Below, piece by piece: positions 34,919 to 43,050 of a DNA stretch of 64,000 nt. The stretch is from contig NZ_JAMLFW010000001.1 of the NCBI RefSeq assembly GCF_024256385.1, forward strand, positions 62,001 through 126,000, written 5' to 3'. The notes beneath the pieces were generated by a model that made no database searches, was not told where the DNA came from, and was given only the letters and a program-made list of their open reading frames with translations. Origin of the DNA: Anatilimnocola floriformis (GTDB taxonomy: Bacteria; Planctomycetota; Planctomycetia; Pirellulales; Pirellulaceae). Within the stretch, counting starts at the first letter, position 1; every line of letters starts with the position of its first letter. The position numbers were made by a program, and so were the translations under genes.

Positions 34919-35557
34919 ATGCCTCGATTCCTGCTCATCGCCGCATTGCTCCTTGGCTTGCCCATCATTAGCGGCTGCGCCTTACCTTATGCGTATCCCA
35001 AGGTCGACTTCACGCGCGCGTTGCAAATAGCTGCTTCGCCCGACGAGGTTCATGTCTTTCGCGTTGACATCGGGCAGGTAACGGAAAATAGCCATATAAA
35101 CTATTATTCTTCGGAGCGGCTCACCGAGCTTACGGTGGGTGGAGATGGACAAGTAGCAACCCAGATCAAACCTTCTCTGCCCGTCGGCGTTTATCTGCTG
35201 ATGGGAGCTCTGAATCACGATTTCCGAGTGAATCGAACCCTGGAGCTCCGAGCGTATCGTCCTGGCTTCTGGTTGGTGAAAGTCGAGTCGATGGAGAAAG
35301 TCAAAGAAGTAGTCTGGACGCCAGCTTTAAACGTGGAGGCTCAGGAGCGAGCTTTAGACGGCTTGTTTTCCATGCCGTATGACGCAGAGCAACGTTGTTC
35401 CCGGCCGAGTGCTGGTTCTACATCCGCAGATCATCGCCGAGCGCTACTCTATGGAGCCTCCGAATACAAACGCGTGGCCGCGATCGCTGAGTTGGCCGAC
35501 GAGCAAGCCCGACTCCTGAAGAAGGCAGAATCGCTGAAAGAGCGAGCGCTGGAGTAA
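34919..35557 (+). CDS. Hypothetical lipoprotein
   Basis: The 212-residue protein has a hydrophobic leader ending IISGC, a good lipobox, so it should be lipid-anchored. The mature part has a beta-rich first half (VHVFRVDIGQVTENSHINYYSS and similar) and an alpha-helical charged tail with KKAESLKERALE. No known family is recognised. The reading frame has a slightly lower GC than its neighbours by eye. It is divergent from the ogt gene, with about 130 bases between them. Confidence 0.7.
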   Translation: MPRFLLIAALLLGLPIISGCALPYAYPKVDFTRALQIAASPDEVHVFRVDIGQVTENSHINYYSSERLTELTVGGDGQVATQIKPSLPVGVYLLMGALNHDFRVNRTLELRAYRPGFWLVKVESMEKVKEVVWTPALNVEAQERALDGLFSMPYDAEQRCSRPSAGSTSADHRRALLYGASEYKRVAAIAELADEQARLLKKAESLKERALE

Positions 35558-35583
35558 GCGCCGCGTGAGTTGCAACTCTGCCG

Positions 35584-35760
35584 TTACTTGGCCGAGCTTG
35601 CGGTTGGCCGATAACCAAACAGCCGGCCGTTTCTACCCGGCGAAGGTTCAGCGGCGGTGTTCACGTTGGCCAGCATGGCTTCGATGGCCTTCGTCCATGC
35701 TCGGAGGGTTGCCAGCGTCGTGCGATACTGTCGGGCGATGGTGGTTGTGGTTAGGGTCAT
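35584..35760 (-). CDS. Small 58-residue protein, hypothetical
   Basis: A short reverse-strand frame begins with an ATG at 35760 preceded by GAGAGGTAAG, a good ribosome site, and ends with TAA. The product is basic and helical in its first half, MTLTTTTIARQYRTTLATLR, then a Pro/Gly-containing tail ending SSAK. It is convergent with the lipoprotein gene at 34919-35557. No family is recognised. The main support is the ribosome site and the uninterrupted frame, so it could be a chance ORF. Confidence 0.4.
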   Translation of the reverse strand: MTLTTTTIARQYRTTLATLRAWTKAIEAMLANVNTAAEPSPGRNGRLFGYRPTASSAK

Positions 35761-35989
35761 GGGACTTACCTCTCGAAAGATTTTCAGTGGGCGGCTGCGA
35801 AGTACGAAGTTCGCAACCGCTCTGAAGACATCCTAAGAGTGGCAAATAAGTCTTCCGTGAAACGAAGATAAGTTCTGCTTCAGGTTCGGGAATTCATGGG
35901 TTTGGCGACAGTTGCCGCATGAGTGGCGCACACTTATAGTTGCCGGAATCACCACTCGTGTCAGCCGAAAGTAGGGCCGGAGAATCGCC

Positions 35990-36535
35990 ATGCGGAATCT
36001 GATTTTGCTGTGCATTGTGCTGAGCATTTCGCTGTCGCAACTCCGTGCAGCCGAACCACCGGCCAAAGATGGCCCAGCTATCGTCGCTCCCGAGAAGCCG
36101 CGACTCAGCGTGATCCGCCTCGGTGAAACCAAGGATCAGATCATCAAGCTGTACGGCATGCCGGTGAAGTCGACAACGTTTGCCTCGGGAATCGAGAGCC
36201 TCACTTTTCAGCATGGCGGAGTGCGTGTGCTCGTCGAGATTTCGCCGAAGAGCAGCACTGCCATTCAGATTTTTTACTTCAAAGACACGCCGTTCTCCGG
36301 CACGCAGATCGCCGAGCTGCAGGAACGAAATGCCGAGGGCTCGAAGTGGCGACCGATTCCAATTGACGGTGGGTATCGATACGAACGCTACGATGGCGGC
36401 ACGATGCGGAAAAACAAACTCGAGAGCGAATACATGCTGGCCTTTCTCTCGGGGAGCGAAGTGCGCGGCCGCAATCCCGCCGCCGATGCGGCGCGGGCCA
36501 GCGAGATCAACGAATCGTTGAAAGAGATTGAGTAG
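35990..36535 (+). CDS. Secreted hypothetical protein, possible BamE/SmpA-like fold
   Basis: The 181-residue protein starts after a GGAG site and has a signal peptide ending QLRA. The mature part contains VIRLGETKDQIIKLYGMP, the helix-turn-strand pattern of BamE/SmpA-like domains in which a Gly precedes a helix and a Gly-x-Pro loop. Several beta-strands follow (LTFQHGGVRVLVEI) and a charged helical tail. The C-terminal residues are rich in Ala, Arg and Glu. The fold assignment is tentative. It is convergent with the sirtuin gene. Confidence 0.62.
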   Translation: MRNLILLCIVLSISLSQLRAAEPPAKDGPAIVAPEKPRLSVIRLGETKDQIIKLYGMPVKSTTFASGIESLTFQHGGVRVLVEISPKSSTAIQIFYFKDTPFSGTQIAELQERNAEGSKWRPIPIDGGYRYERYDGGTMRKNKLESEYMLAFLSGSEVRGRNPAADAARASEINESLKEIE

Positions 36536-36546
36536 CGCCGAAACTG

Positions 36547-37383
36547 TTAAAACAAACCAGTGAGTCGCGCGGCGATTTGTTGAATGGCTTCGAGTCCGCT
36601 CATGGGCAAGCTTACGCCGTTCACGCAGGACGGAATCTCCGCTTCGCGCGGGTTCACGCGAATCAGCGTTGTTGCTCGTTGTTCGCATTCATGACGAACG
36701 GTGGGAATGGCCAGGCCGGCGCCGAATTCGATGGCGACAATGTTCTTGCCTTCGACCTCACCCAGCCAACCCTGATAGCGACTGTATTGCCTTTCGCAGC
36801 GCTCGGTGAGCCAATCGTAGTCGTTGAACATCAGGATGTTCGGTCGCGCGAGACTCTGGCAATTTGGGCAGCGGGGCAACGACGAACTCGTCCGAATCGT
36901 TGCCATGTCGACAGCGATTTGCAATTCACCGGCCGGCCAAATCTCAGGCGAGCATCCTTCGGCACACTGTAAATAATGAATCGAGCCATGTCGCTCCAGC
37001 ACGCGCTCTTCCGCGAATCCCGCGCGCTGAAAATGGCCGTCGACATTGCTCGTGAAAACGAAATAACCATGCGGCAGCTTCTCACCCCACTGTCGCAAGA
37101 TCGCAAACCCAGCGTGCGGCGGCGTGCTGCTGTAGAGATTCCACCGATGGCCGAAAAAGCCCCAAGCGAGTTCCGGATCAGAGCGGAACCAATGCGGCGT
37201 CGACATCTCCGCAAATGCCCGGCCACGGAACGGCGGATACGCTTTCCAAAAACCGGCATCGCCGCGAAAGTCGGGCAAGCCGCTATCGACGCCCATGCCG
37301 GCGCCAGCGCCGATCAGTAACGCAGACGCGCCGCGGATGGCTGCCGCGGCGCGATCGAGAGCAGCTTCAAGATCAATGCTCAT
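36547..37383 (-). CDS. Sir2-family NAD-dependent protein deacylase
   Basis: The 278-residue protein has the NAD-binding motif GAGAGMGVDSGLPDFRG at residues 25-41. FTSNVDGHFQRAG lies at 110-122, the catalytic His132 in ERHGS, and a zinc site at Cys140, Cys144, Cys172 and Cys175. Sirtuins remove acyl groups from lysines using NAD. The usual Asn-Ile-Asp is Asn-Val-Asp here. Its start overlaps the stop of the upstream lipoprotein gene by 11 bases, so the two are probably cotranscribed. Confidence 0.9.
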   Translation of the reverse strand: MSIDLEAALDRAAAAIRGASALLIGAGAGMGVDSGLPDFRGDAGFWKAYPPFRGRAFAEMSTPHWFRSDPELAWGFFGHRWNLYSSTPPHAGFAILRQWGEKLPHGYFVFTSNVDGHFQRAGFAEERVLERHGSIHYLQCAEGCSPEIWPAGELQIAVDMATIRTSSSLPRCPNCQSLARPNILMFNDYDWLTERCERQYSRYQGWLGEVEGKNIVAIEFGAGLAIPTVRHECEQRATTLIRVNPREAEIPSCVNGVSLPMSGLEAIQQIAARLTGLF

Positions 37384-37840
37384 TGTCTTTCGGCGCCCAC
37401 GAAAGAAGCAGCACTTCGAGCGAAACGTCTTCCGGTACGAGCAGTGGCAACCGTTCGCTCTTCCCTGCCAAGATCAGGTTACCCATTACAAAAAATGGAA
37501 TTACTTCACCAGTCTCCAGCGCCATCTCGCCTTCGAAGTAACCGAAAGTAAACGGCCGAGAATGAGGCGGGGGCGCTTCCTCTTTGGGCAATAATTTCGC
37601 GCGCCTGATAAGTTCCAAGATTTGCCGCAGCCGATCTTGATCAACAATCCTGACATGGACGAGCTTAATCGGCACAGGCGGATCGATAATCGTTGCTTGG
37701 TATTTCAAGCCAACGACGCGGCTCTTTGGTGATTGCAGGGCATTCAGAATCGACTGCGATTCGACATCGATGCCTGGCTTGGCATGACTGCATGATGCCA
37801 GGAAAAGAACCGACATCGTCAATAGCAGCCACTTAGGCAT
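37373..37840 (-). CDS. Hypothetical lipoprotein upstream of sirtuin gene
   Basis: The 155-residue protein starts at an ATG giving the leader PKWLLLTMSVLFLASC, whose end is a lipobox. A start farther upstream is open but gives no signal. The mature part is alpha/beta with a RQILELIRRAKLLPKEEAPPP segment and a beta hairpin FGYFEGEMALETGEVIPFFV. No family recognised. It overlaps the sirtuin gene by 11 bases. Confidence 0.65.
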   Translation of the reverse strand: MPKWLLLTMSVLFLASCSHAKPGIDVESQSILNALQSPKSRVVGLKYQATIIDPPVPIKLVHVRIVDQDRLRQILELIRRAKLLPKEEAPPPHSRPFTFGYFEGEMALETGEVIPFFVMGNLILAGKSERLPLLVPEDVSLEVLLLSWAPKDNEH

Positions 37841-37886
37841 GATGGAACTTCCGAAAGCTGAATCCTGCAATCGGTCCACCCATATT

Positions 37887-37938
37887 GCGTTGCTGGCTGA
37901 ACGCCAGCAACGCGGTCGAACCAATGGGTTCAACCTAC
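37887..37938. repeat. Hairpin plus GTAG-footed palindrome
   Basis: A perfect 11-bp hairpin GCGTTGCTGGC/GCCAGCAACGC with a TGAAC loop (37887-37913) is followed by a second palindrome at 37915-37938. On the reverse strand the second reads GTAG, then stem GTTGAACC/GGTTCGAC with one G-T pair and loop CATT. A decayed inverted partner seems to lie just left, near 37874-37889. Confidence 0.55.
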
Positions 37939-37961
37939 GGACACAACGGCTGCGATCAGGT

Positions 37962-39335
37962 TCACGCGTATTCGCGGTCCTTCAAAATACCCGGCATCGG
38001 AATCGGATACTTGCCGTCCTTGTCGGCCTTGATGGGGGCTTCGCCACCGAGCACGAGCTTGTCGACGTTGGGCGCGAATTCATGCGTGCTGTTGAGGATT
38101 TCGTCGTAGGTCACAATCTGGCCGGTGTGAGCAGCCATGCGACCCATTGATGTGACCAGGCTCGCTTCGGCGCCGCGTTTCACTTCGTTGTAGGGCTTGT
38201 CGTTGCGAACCGCGTCGACGAGATGTTCCCATTCGAGCTTGTAGGGATTTGGCTCAGGCTGCGGGAACGACCACAGGAGATTTTCCTTCGTCATGTTCTG
38301 ACCGTTGTAGATCTTGCAGCGAGCCGGCGAATGGCTGGCTTGCGAGATCACGCCGATCCCCTTGCTGCCGTGGGCGTAGCTGGCAAATTCTTCGTGGCAA
38401 CCAGGAATCGTCCGGCCGCTGAGGAACATCTTCGAGCCGTCGGCGAACGTGTATTCGACCGAGTAGCTGTCGAAATTCTGATCGATCTTATCACCGCGAT
38501 AGTTGCGGCCGCCGCTGGCTTGCGCCTTCACCGGCCAGGCGTTCTTCATCCAGCAGCATTCATCAATGTTGTGAATGTAGAAGTCGCTGTAGAGACCGCC
38601 GCTGGCCCAGAGGAAGCTGTGGAACCGCTGGATCTGGTATTCCAATTCGCCAATATTGTCGGGCTTCTTATCGCTGAAGGCGGTACCCACTGGCGGATGC
38701 ATGCGGTAGCAACGCAGGGCAATGATGTCGCCGAGTTCGCCGCCTTGAATGCGGTCGAAGAGTTCGCCGCGGGCTTTGCAGTGGCGGCACATCAAGCCCA
38801 CACCCACCTTGAGGTTTTTCTTCACCGACAGCTCGCCGAGCTCCAGCATTTTTCGCGTGCTCGGGCCATCGACGGTGATCGGCTTCTCCATGAAGACGTT
38901 TACACCCTTTTCGATTGCGTATTGAAAATGGACCCAGCGAAATGCGACGGGAGTGGCGAAGATCGCGATGTCACCCGGCTTGAGCGCGTCGATCGCGTGC
39001 TTGTAACCATCGAAGCCGATGAACTTGCGATCATCGGGAACATCGACGGTGTCCTTATTCTGCCGCTTCAGGCTGTCGTAGCTCTGCTTCAGGCGATTCT
39101 CAAAAACATCGGCCATCGCGACGAGCTTGATCGGCGCACTCTTCACGCCCAACGCGTCCGCGGCAGCACCAGTGCCGCGGCCGCCGCAGCCGACAAGGGC
39201 GACTTGCACGGTGTCGCTCCCTTGCGCGTGCACCTTGGGAACCATCACGCCCGCGAGCGCCGTAGCGGCAGCAACCGTGCCGGTGCTTTTCAGAAACGTG
39301 CGGCGAGAGGGAGTTGAATTGGTCGCGTCACTCAT
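37962..39335 (-). CDS. Gfo/Idh/MocA family oxidoreductase with Tat signal
   Basis: The 457-residue protein has a clear twin-arginine leader, SRRTFLKSTGTVAAATALAG, so it is exported folded with its cofactor. The Rossmann motif VALVGCGGRGTGAAAD follows, then IFATPVAFRWVHFQYA and the catalytic-lysine motif MEKPITVDGP. The C-terminal domain is typical, with HNIDECCWMKNAWPV. It is a paralogue of the protein encoded at 3089-4420 but only distantly alike. Its substrate is probably a sugar or cyclitol. Confidence 0.93.
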   Translation of the reverse strand: MSDATNSTPSRRTFLKSTGTVAAATALAGVMVPKVHAQGSDTVQVALVGCGGRGTGAAADALGVKSAPIKLVAMADVFENRLKQSYDSLKRQNKDTVDVPDDRKFIGFDGYKHAIDALKPGDIAIFATPVAFRWVHFQYAIEKGVNVFMEKPITVDGPSTRKMLELGELSVKKNLKVGVGLMCRHCKARGELFDRIQGGELGDIIALRCYRMHPPVGTAFSDKKPDNIGELEYQIQRFHSFLWASGGLYSDFYIHNIDECCWMKNAWPVKAQASGGRNYRGDKIDQNFDSYSVEYTFADGSKMFLSGRTIPGCHEEFASYAHGSKGIGVISQASHSPARCKIYNGQNMTKENLLWSFPQPEPNPYKLEWEHLVDAVRNDKPYNEVKRGAEASLVTSMGRMAAHTGQIVTYDEILNSTHEFAPNVDKLVLGGEAPIKADKDGKYPIPMPGILKDREYA

Positions 39336-39650
39336 GGTCAGCCTTTTCAGAGAGGGAGAGTTTTTGCAGGTGGGTGAAACCGCCGATTATCGCTAGCGGT
39401 GGCGCGCGGAACAAGTGTGCGAGCGCAGCTTGTAACGCACACTGACCACTCCGCGTCGAAATCCCTGTAGCTGAATTCGCCAGAATTCAGAGCCTTTGAA
39501 TCGCAGGCCACGATCTGAATTCTGGCGAATTCAGCTACTTGGGGAGCGGTGCTCTGCCGCTTGCCGCCGATTTGCGCGGCAGGCCGAATCTGATCTACTG
39601 ACCGACCAGCATTCGCTGCCACGAATCCGTATATCGACCTCGAGGCCATC
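39336..39650. other. Intergenic region with perfect inverted repeat
   Basis: This 315-base gap lies between the divergent oxidoreductase and AhpD-like genes. Apart from the inverted repeat at 39467-39538 nothing gene-like is seen. A GAGG ribosome site lies just before 39651. Confidence 0.55.
39467..39538. repeat. Perfect 25-bp inverted repeat with GTAG feet (REPIN-like)
   Basis: The arms at 39467-39491 and 39514-39538 are perfect inverted copies around a 22-base centre. Each arm begins with GTAG and contains an 8-bp stem CTGAATTC/GAATTCAG with a GCCA loop, so the arm can fold alone or with its partner. The layout matches the elements at 32712 and 37887 though the stem sequence differs. Confidence 0.75.
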
Positions 39651-40103
39651 ATGTCCAAGACTCGCTCCGCATCTTCGCAAGCTCGCTCTGCCACCGTTCG
39701 GCTCGCCGATGAGCAAGGCGCCAACGGCAAGGTGCGGCAGATTTTTGACGACATCAAAAAGACCAAGGGGCTCGACTTCGTTCCCAACTTCTGGCGGGCC
39801 CTGGCTTCGTCGCCCGATCATTTGGAAATGGTCTGGCAGCGGCTGAAACAGCTGATGCATCCCGAAGCCTGCGGCCGCACGAGCAAGCTCGACGCCAAGA
39901 CGCGTGAGATCATCGCTCTCGCCGTCTCGGCGACCAATGGCTGCTCGTACTGCGTCAACTCACACACGGCTGCTCTGCGCAAAGCGGGCGTCGATAGCGA
40001 AATGCTCGGCGAAGTGCTGGCCATCACCGCGCTCTTCAATAGCACCAATGCGCTCGCCGATGGGTATCAAATTGAACCCGATGTGCTGCCGCCGTTGGAA
40101 TAG
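39651..40103 (+). CDS. AhpD-like carboxymuconolactone decarboxylase family protein
   Basis: The 150-residue protein is all-alpha and has the AhpD motif NGCSYCVNSHTAALRKAG with Cys98, Cys101 and His105. AhpD-type proteins use the CxxC pair for peroxide-related redox chemistry. Others in the family are decarboxylases without the pair, so redox activity is favoured here. The N-terminus is Ser/Arg-rich without a signal peptide. A GAGG site precedes the ATG. Confidence 0.9.
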   Translation: MSKTRSASSQARSATVRLADEQGANGKVRQIFDDIKKTKGLDFVPNFWRALASSPDHLEMVWQRLKQLMHPEACGRTSKLDAKTREIIALAVSATNGCSYCVNSHTAALRKAGVDSEMLGEVLAITALFNSTNALADGYQIEPDVLPPLE

Positions 40104-40130
40104 TCGTTGAGCGCCGGAGTGCTCGACGAC

Positions 40131-40823
40131 TTACTTCACCTTGTCGGCTTCCAGGTGGTAATAGACCAGGCCCACGCCGAAGGGATCGTCGGGTTGTTCG
40201 GTGGCGACGAACTTGCCCATCAGGCGGATTCGCCGCAGGGAGTAGCGGACCTTTTCGTGCGGGTTCACGATCTTCACTTCGATCATGTGCGTCGGCTTGG
40301 TCACTTTGTCGCCAAAGCAGCATTCGCCCAGATCGGGCACCAGGATGAAGTGATCCACCTTTCCCAGGCTGTCGAATGACTTGTGGGTGTAGCCTTTGAC
40401 GAAGACCTTTTCGCCGCTGAGCTCAAGCGCACGCGAAGGGATCGCTTTGTCAGGCTCATTGAAAGTGTGGGGCTGCAGTTCGCCGAACGAAATCCGCTTG
40501 TAACCGTCCGGCACTTCGGTGAGGTAGGTGTAAGTGTGCATGGTCGCGCCGGTGACAAAGATCACACCGCTGAGCAGCGTGCCTGCCATGGCCAGTTCAC
40601 GGCCGGTGTACTCGAGTGGATAGCGGCGAATCGATTGCAGCGCAACGAGGCCCATCGCAAATGCGGCGACAGCGACGACCAGCATCGGCTCGAAGAGATA
40701 GCCCAGCAGCGAGATGACGGTGAGGACCACCGAAACGACCGCACTCCGGCTCAGCGCGCGGTAGGGGGCAATTTCAGCTTCGTCACCGTAAATGGGCGAC
40801 ATCGAGGGCGAAGACGTACTCAT
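40131..40823 (-). CDS. Membrane-anchored DUF3299 protein
   Basis: The 230-residue protein has two hydrophobic helices near residues 25-75 (VVSVVLTVISLLGYLFEPML and the next). A soluble domain follows with VFVKGYTHKSFDSLGKVDHFILVPDLGECCFGD, quoted in two parts as VFVKGYTHKSFDSLGKVDHF and ILVPDLGECCFGD, and THMIEVKIV. This matches DUF3299, a family of exported proteins sometimes found beside MacB-like transporters. The ATG at 40823 was chosen because upstream codons overlap the neighbouring gene region and look unlike a start. Confidence 0.75.
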   Translation of the reverse strand: MSTSSPSMSPIYGDEAEIAPYRALSRSAVVSVVLTVISLLGYLFEPMLVVAVAAFAMGLVALQSIRRYPLEYTGRELAMAGTLLSGVIFVTGATMHTYTYLTEVPDGYKRISFGELQPHTFNEPDKAIPSRALELSGEKVFVKGYTHKSFDSLGKVDHFILVPDLGECCFGDKVTKPTHMIEVKIVNPHEKVRYSLRRIRLMGKFVATEQPDDPFGVGLVYYHLEADKVK

Positions 40824-40866
40824 ACTAACTGCTGGGCGGTCCGGAGCCGGTAACACGCTGGAATTA

Positions 40867-42309
40867 CTAGATGCCACGGAGAACGCACCATTGCACAACA
40901 AACAAAGCCAGGCCAATACCCCATGGTACGCCGACCAGCAGCCAACGGTTCGGTGCTTGGATCGGATTTTTCAAAATGGCTTGGGCCGGATCGGCGCCAC
41001 TGTTCACCACCGAGGCTTCTTCGGCCTGCGGCGCGGCGGCGACATCGGCTGGAACCTCAGGCGCGGCGGCAATGGCTTGATCCTTGGCGATCCCTTCCGC
41101 ATTGCGCGGCTGGACCATGACCTTGGTGGCCTTGTTGGGATCGACCGGCGGCGAAGGATCGCCCGGGAAGAAAGTGTTCGCTCGCTTCACGGCGGCGGGA
41201 TCGATCTTGTCGCATTCCTTCAGCAGTTCCTTGGCGTGTTCGGTCGGATTGCGGCGGAGATAGTTGATCACCGGCACCCGCACCCACGTGCTCCGTTCAT
41301 CCGCCGTCTTGAAGAGTTCAAACAGCTCATCCGACGCCGTCCAGTCTTCCCAGTTGGCGAGATCCGGAATCACGAGGTCGGCCAACTCGGGCCGCTTGAG
41401 CATGAGCCGCAGGGCTTGGATGATCCGCTTCTTTTCGATGACGTTCGATTCGGTGCCATGAAAGCGGAGCGCGATGATCGCCGAGTACGTGTCGGCGTAG
41501 TCTGACTTCTTATTCTTCAGATACAAATCTTCGACGGTCTCCATGCCGCTCTCGCCCTTCAGCGTGAGGTAGCAAGCGATGAGGGCGTCGAGCCCTTGGC
41601 GGGCTTTGCGGTCGTTCGACTTCATGCACGATTCGAGAAACGGCAGATCGTTTTCGCTACCACACACGCCGAGCATCACCAAGTACAACCGGCGGCGGCT
41701 GGCGGGAATGTCGGTGTTCTGAATCCAAGTCATCACCTGATCGTGCTTCATGTGCGGCTTGAGGCGTTTGACTTCGGTGTACGGCGCCTTGGCAAATTCA
41801 TCGAAGGCGTCGCGCGAGATGATCGTGTCTTCGTCTTCAAGAAACTCTTGAAAGAAGACGAGCCGTTCGTCGCCGCTCTTCGGCAACTTCGTCAGGCGGT
41901 CGAGATAATCTTTGGCCCGCGTCGAGAGCGCGATCGGCGTCGACCAACTAACGCGCGGCGGATCGATGCCCATGATCAAAAACGTGCTGCCGACCTTGCC
42001 GTCGCCGAAATAGACCAGGTCGATCTTGTCGCCGACCTTGGCCGCGGCTTCGCCCTTGATGAGGTGGACGATCTCAAACTTGGCCTTGGCCAGTTCGGTG
42101 TCGCCGAGGTCGATCGGCGGAATGTGCAAGAGCTTGACGATGGCGACAATGTCCATCGACGCCATTTCTTCGGTCAGCGTCTGGGCGGTCGGCCCGCAGA
42201 ACGGACAGGCATGCGAAGCCGTCGCCGCCGTGGCCAGGGCCAGCAGCGAAACCGCGGCCAGCAACAAACCACCAGGGGACGCAAAAACGCTCGTCGTCAT
42301 TTTCGGCAT
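40867..42309 (-). CDS. Secreted protein with CPFCGP motif and C-terminal helix
   Basis: The 480-residue protein has a signal peptide ending ATASHA followed at once by CPFCGP, so the mature N-terminus would display a CxxC pair. A middle part of alpha-helical repeats follows, HEAT-like in feel (SRRRLYLVMLGVCGSENDLPFLE). A Pro/Ala/Glu-rich stretch comes next, and a C-terminal hydrophobic helix ending WCVLRGI. Membrane anchoring at the C-terminus is likely. It lies 43 bases upstream of the DUF3299 gene in the same direction. Function unknown. Confidence 0.72.
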   Translation of the reverse strand: MPKMTTSVFASPGGLLLAAVSLLALATAATASHACPFCGPTAQTLTEEMASMDIVAIVKLLHIPPIDLGDTELAKAKFEIVHLIKGEAAAKVGDKIDLVYFGDGKVGSTFLIMGIDPPRVSWSTPIALSTRAKDYLDRLTKLPKSGDERLVFFQEFLEDEDTIISRDAFDEFAKAPYTEVKRLKPHMKHDQVMTWIQNTDIPASRRRLYLVMLGVCGSENDLPFLESCMKSNDRKARQGLDALIACYLTLKGESGMETVEDLYLKNKKSDYADTYSAIIALRFHGTESNVIEKKRIIQALRLMLKRPELADLVIPDLANWEDWTASDELFELFKTADERSTWVRVPVINYLRRNPTEHAKELLKECDKIDPAAVKRANTFFPGDPSPPVDPNKATKVMVQPRNAEGIAKDQAIAAAPEVPADVAAAPQAEEASVVNSGADPAQAILKNPIQAPNRWLLVGVPWGIGLALFVVQWCVLRGI

Positions 42310-42501
42310 GATTGCAAAACCTCACCCAGCTCGGACCCGAGGCAGCCTCGCCCAATCCTATTCCATCGGCAAAGGCGCGAGAAAACGTCCAATCTATTGA
42401 TTCTAGGTGAAAGACCGAGCTCAGGCTACCGGAAGCCTTGCGATTCGCGGCAACATGCAACTTGCGGTGGGGCCGATACTTACGGCGGCAAGGCTAAGGA
42501 A

Positions 42502-42789
42502 TTACGGGTTCTGCACACCCGGAATGAACGGCCGTGGCGCTGGCGCACGACCGGGGAGATCGTCGAAGGCGCTGCGCTGCGAAAGCGCCGGCGATTGCTG
42601 CAGGCGTTGATAAACGACAAAGCCCGCGCCGCCCAGCAGGACGAGCACGGCGAGCCAGAGAACGCTATCGCGCACCACCCCGATCAGCCCTTTCAGGCCG
42701 GGGAAGGCCGAGACCAGCGAGATCGACAGCGCGATTCCCGCCATGACGCATGCTGCCAGACTAAGCGATGTGTTGGCGTCCCATTTCAT
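42502..42789 (-). CDS. Small membrane protein with two helices
   Basis: The 95-residue product, started at the ATG giving MKWDANTSLSLAACVMAGIA, has two hydrophobic helices separated by a short loop (residues 10-30 and 45-62). A Pro-rich tail ends PGVQNP. No family recognised. It precedes, in the same direction, the gene for the CPFCGP protein by 192 bases, and is divergent from the PQQ-type gene. Confidence 0.6.
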   Translation of the reverse strand: MKWDANTSLSLAACVMAGIALSISLVSAFPGLKGLIGVVRDSVLWLAVLVLLGGAGFVVYQRLQQSPALSQRSAFDDLPGRAPAPRPFIPGVQNP

Positions 42790-43050
42790 GGCCGCACCTA
42801 TCCGAACCAAACCAGGAAGAGTTACTCCATTTGTTTATTCCCGGTTGAGCCGATTTTGACAATTCGTTTCTTGCTTCTTTCTGTCTGGAATTGGCAACTT
42901 TCCGGCGCTGAAGGTGGGGTTGTCGGGTTTGCGAAAAGTCTGCTTGCACCGTATTCCAAATCGATCGCCGCAAAATCAGCTGATAAGTTGTAAGGACCCC
43001 GCCGCTCGCCGGTATATTGCAAGTGTTCTCATCTTTGCCGGGAGTCTGTT

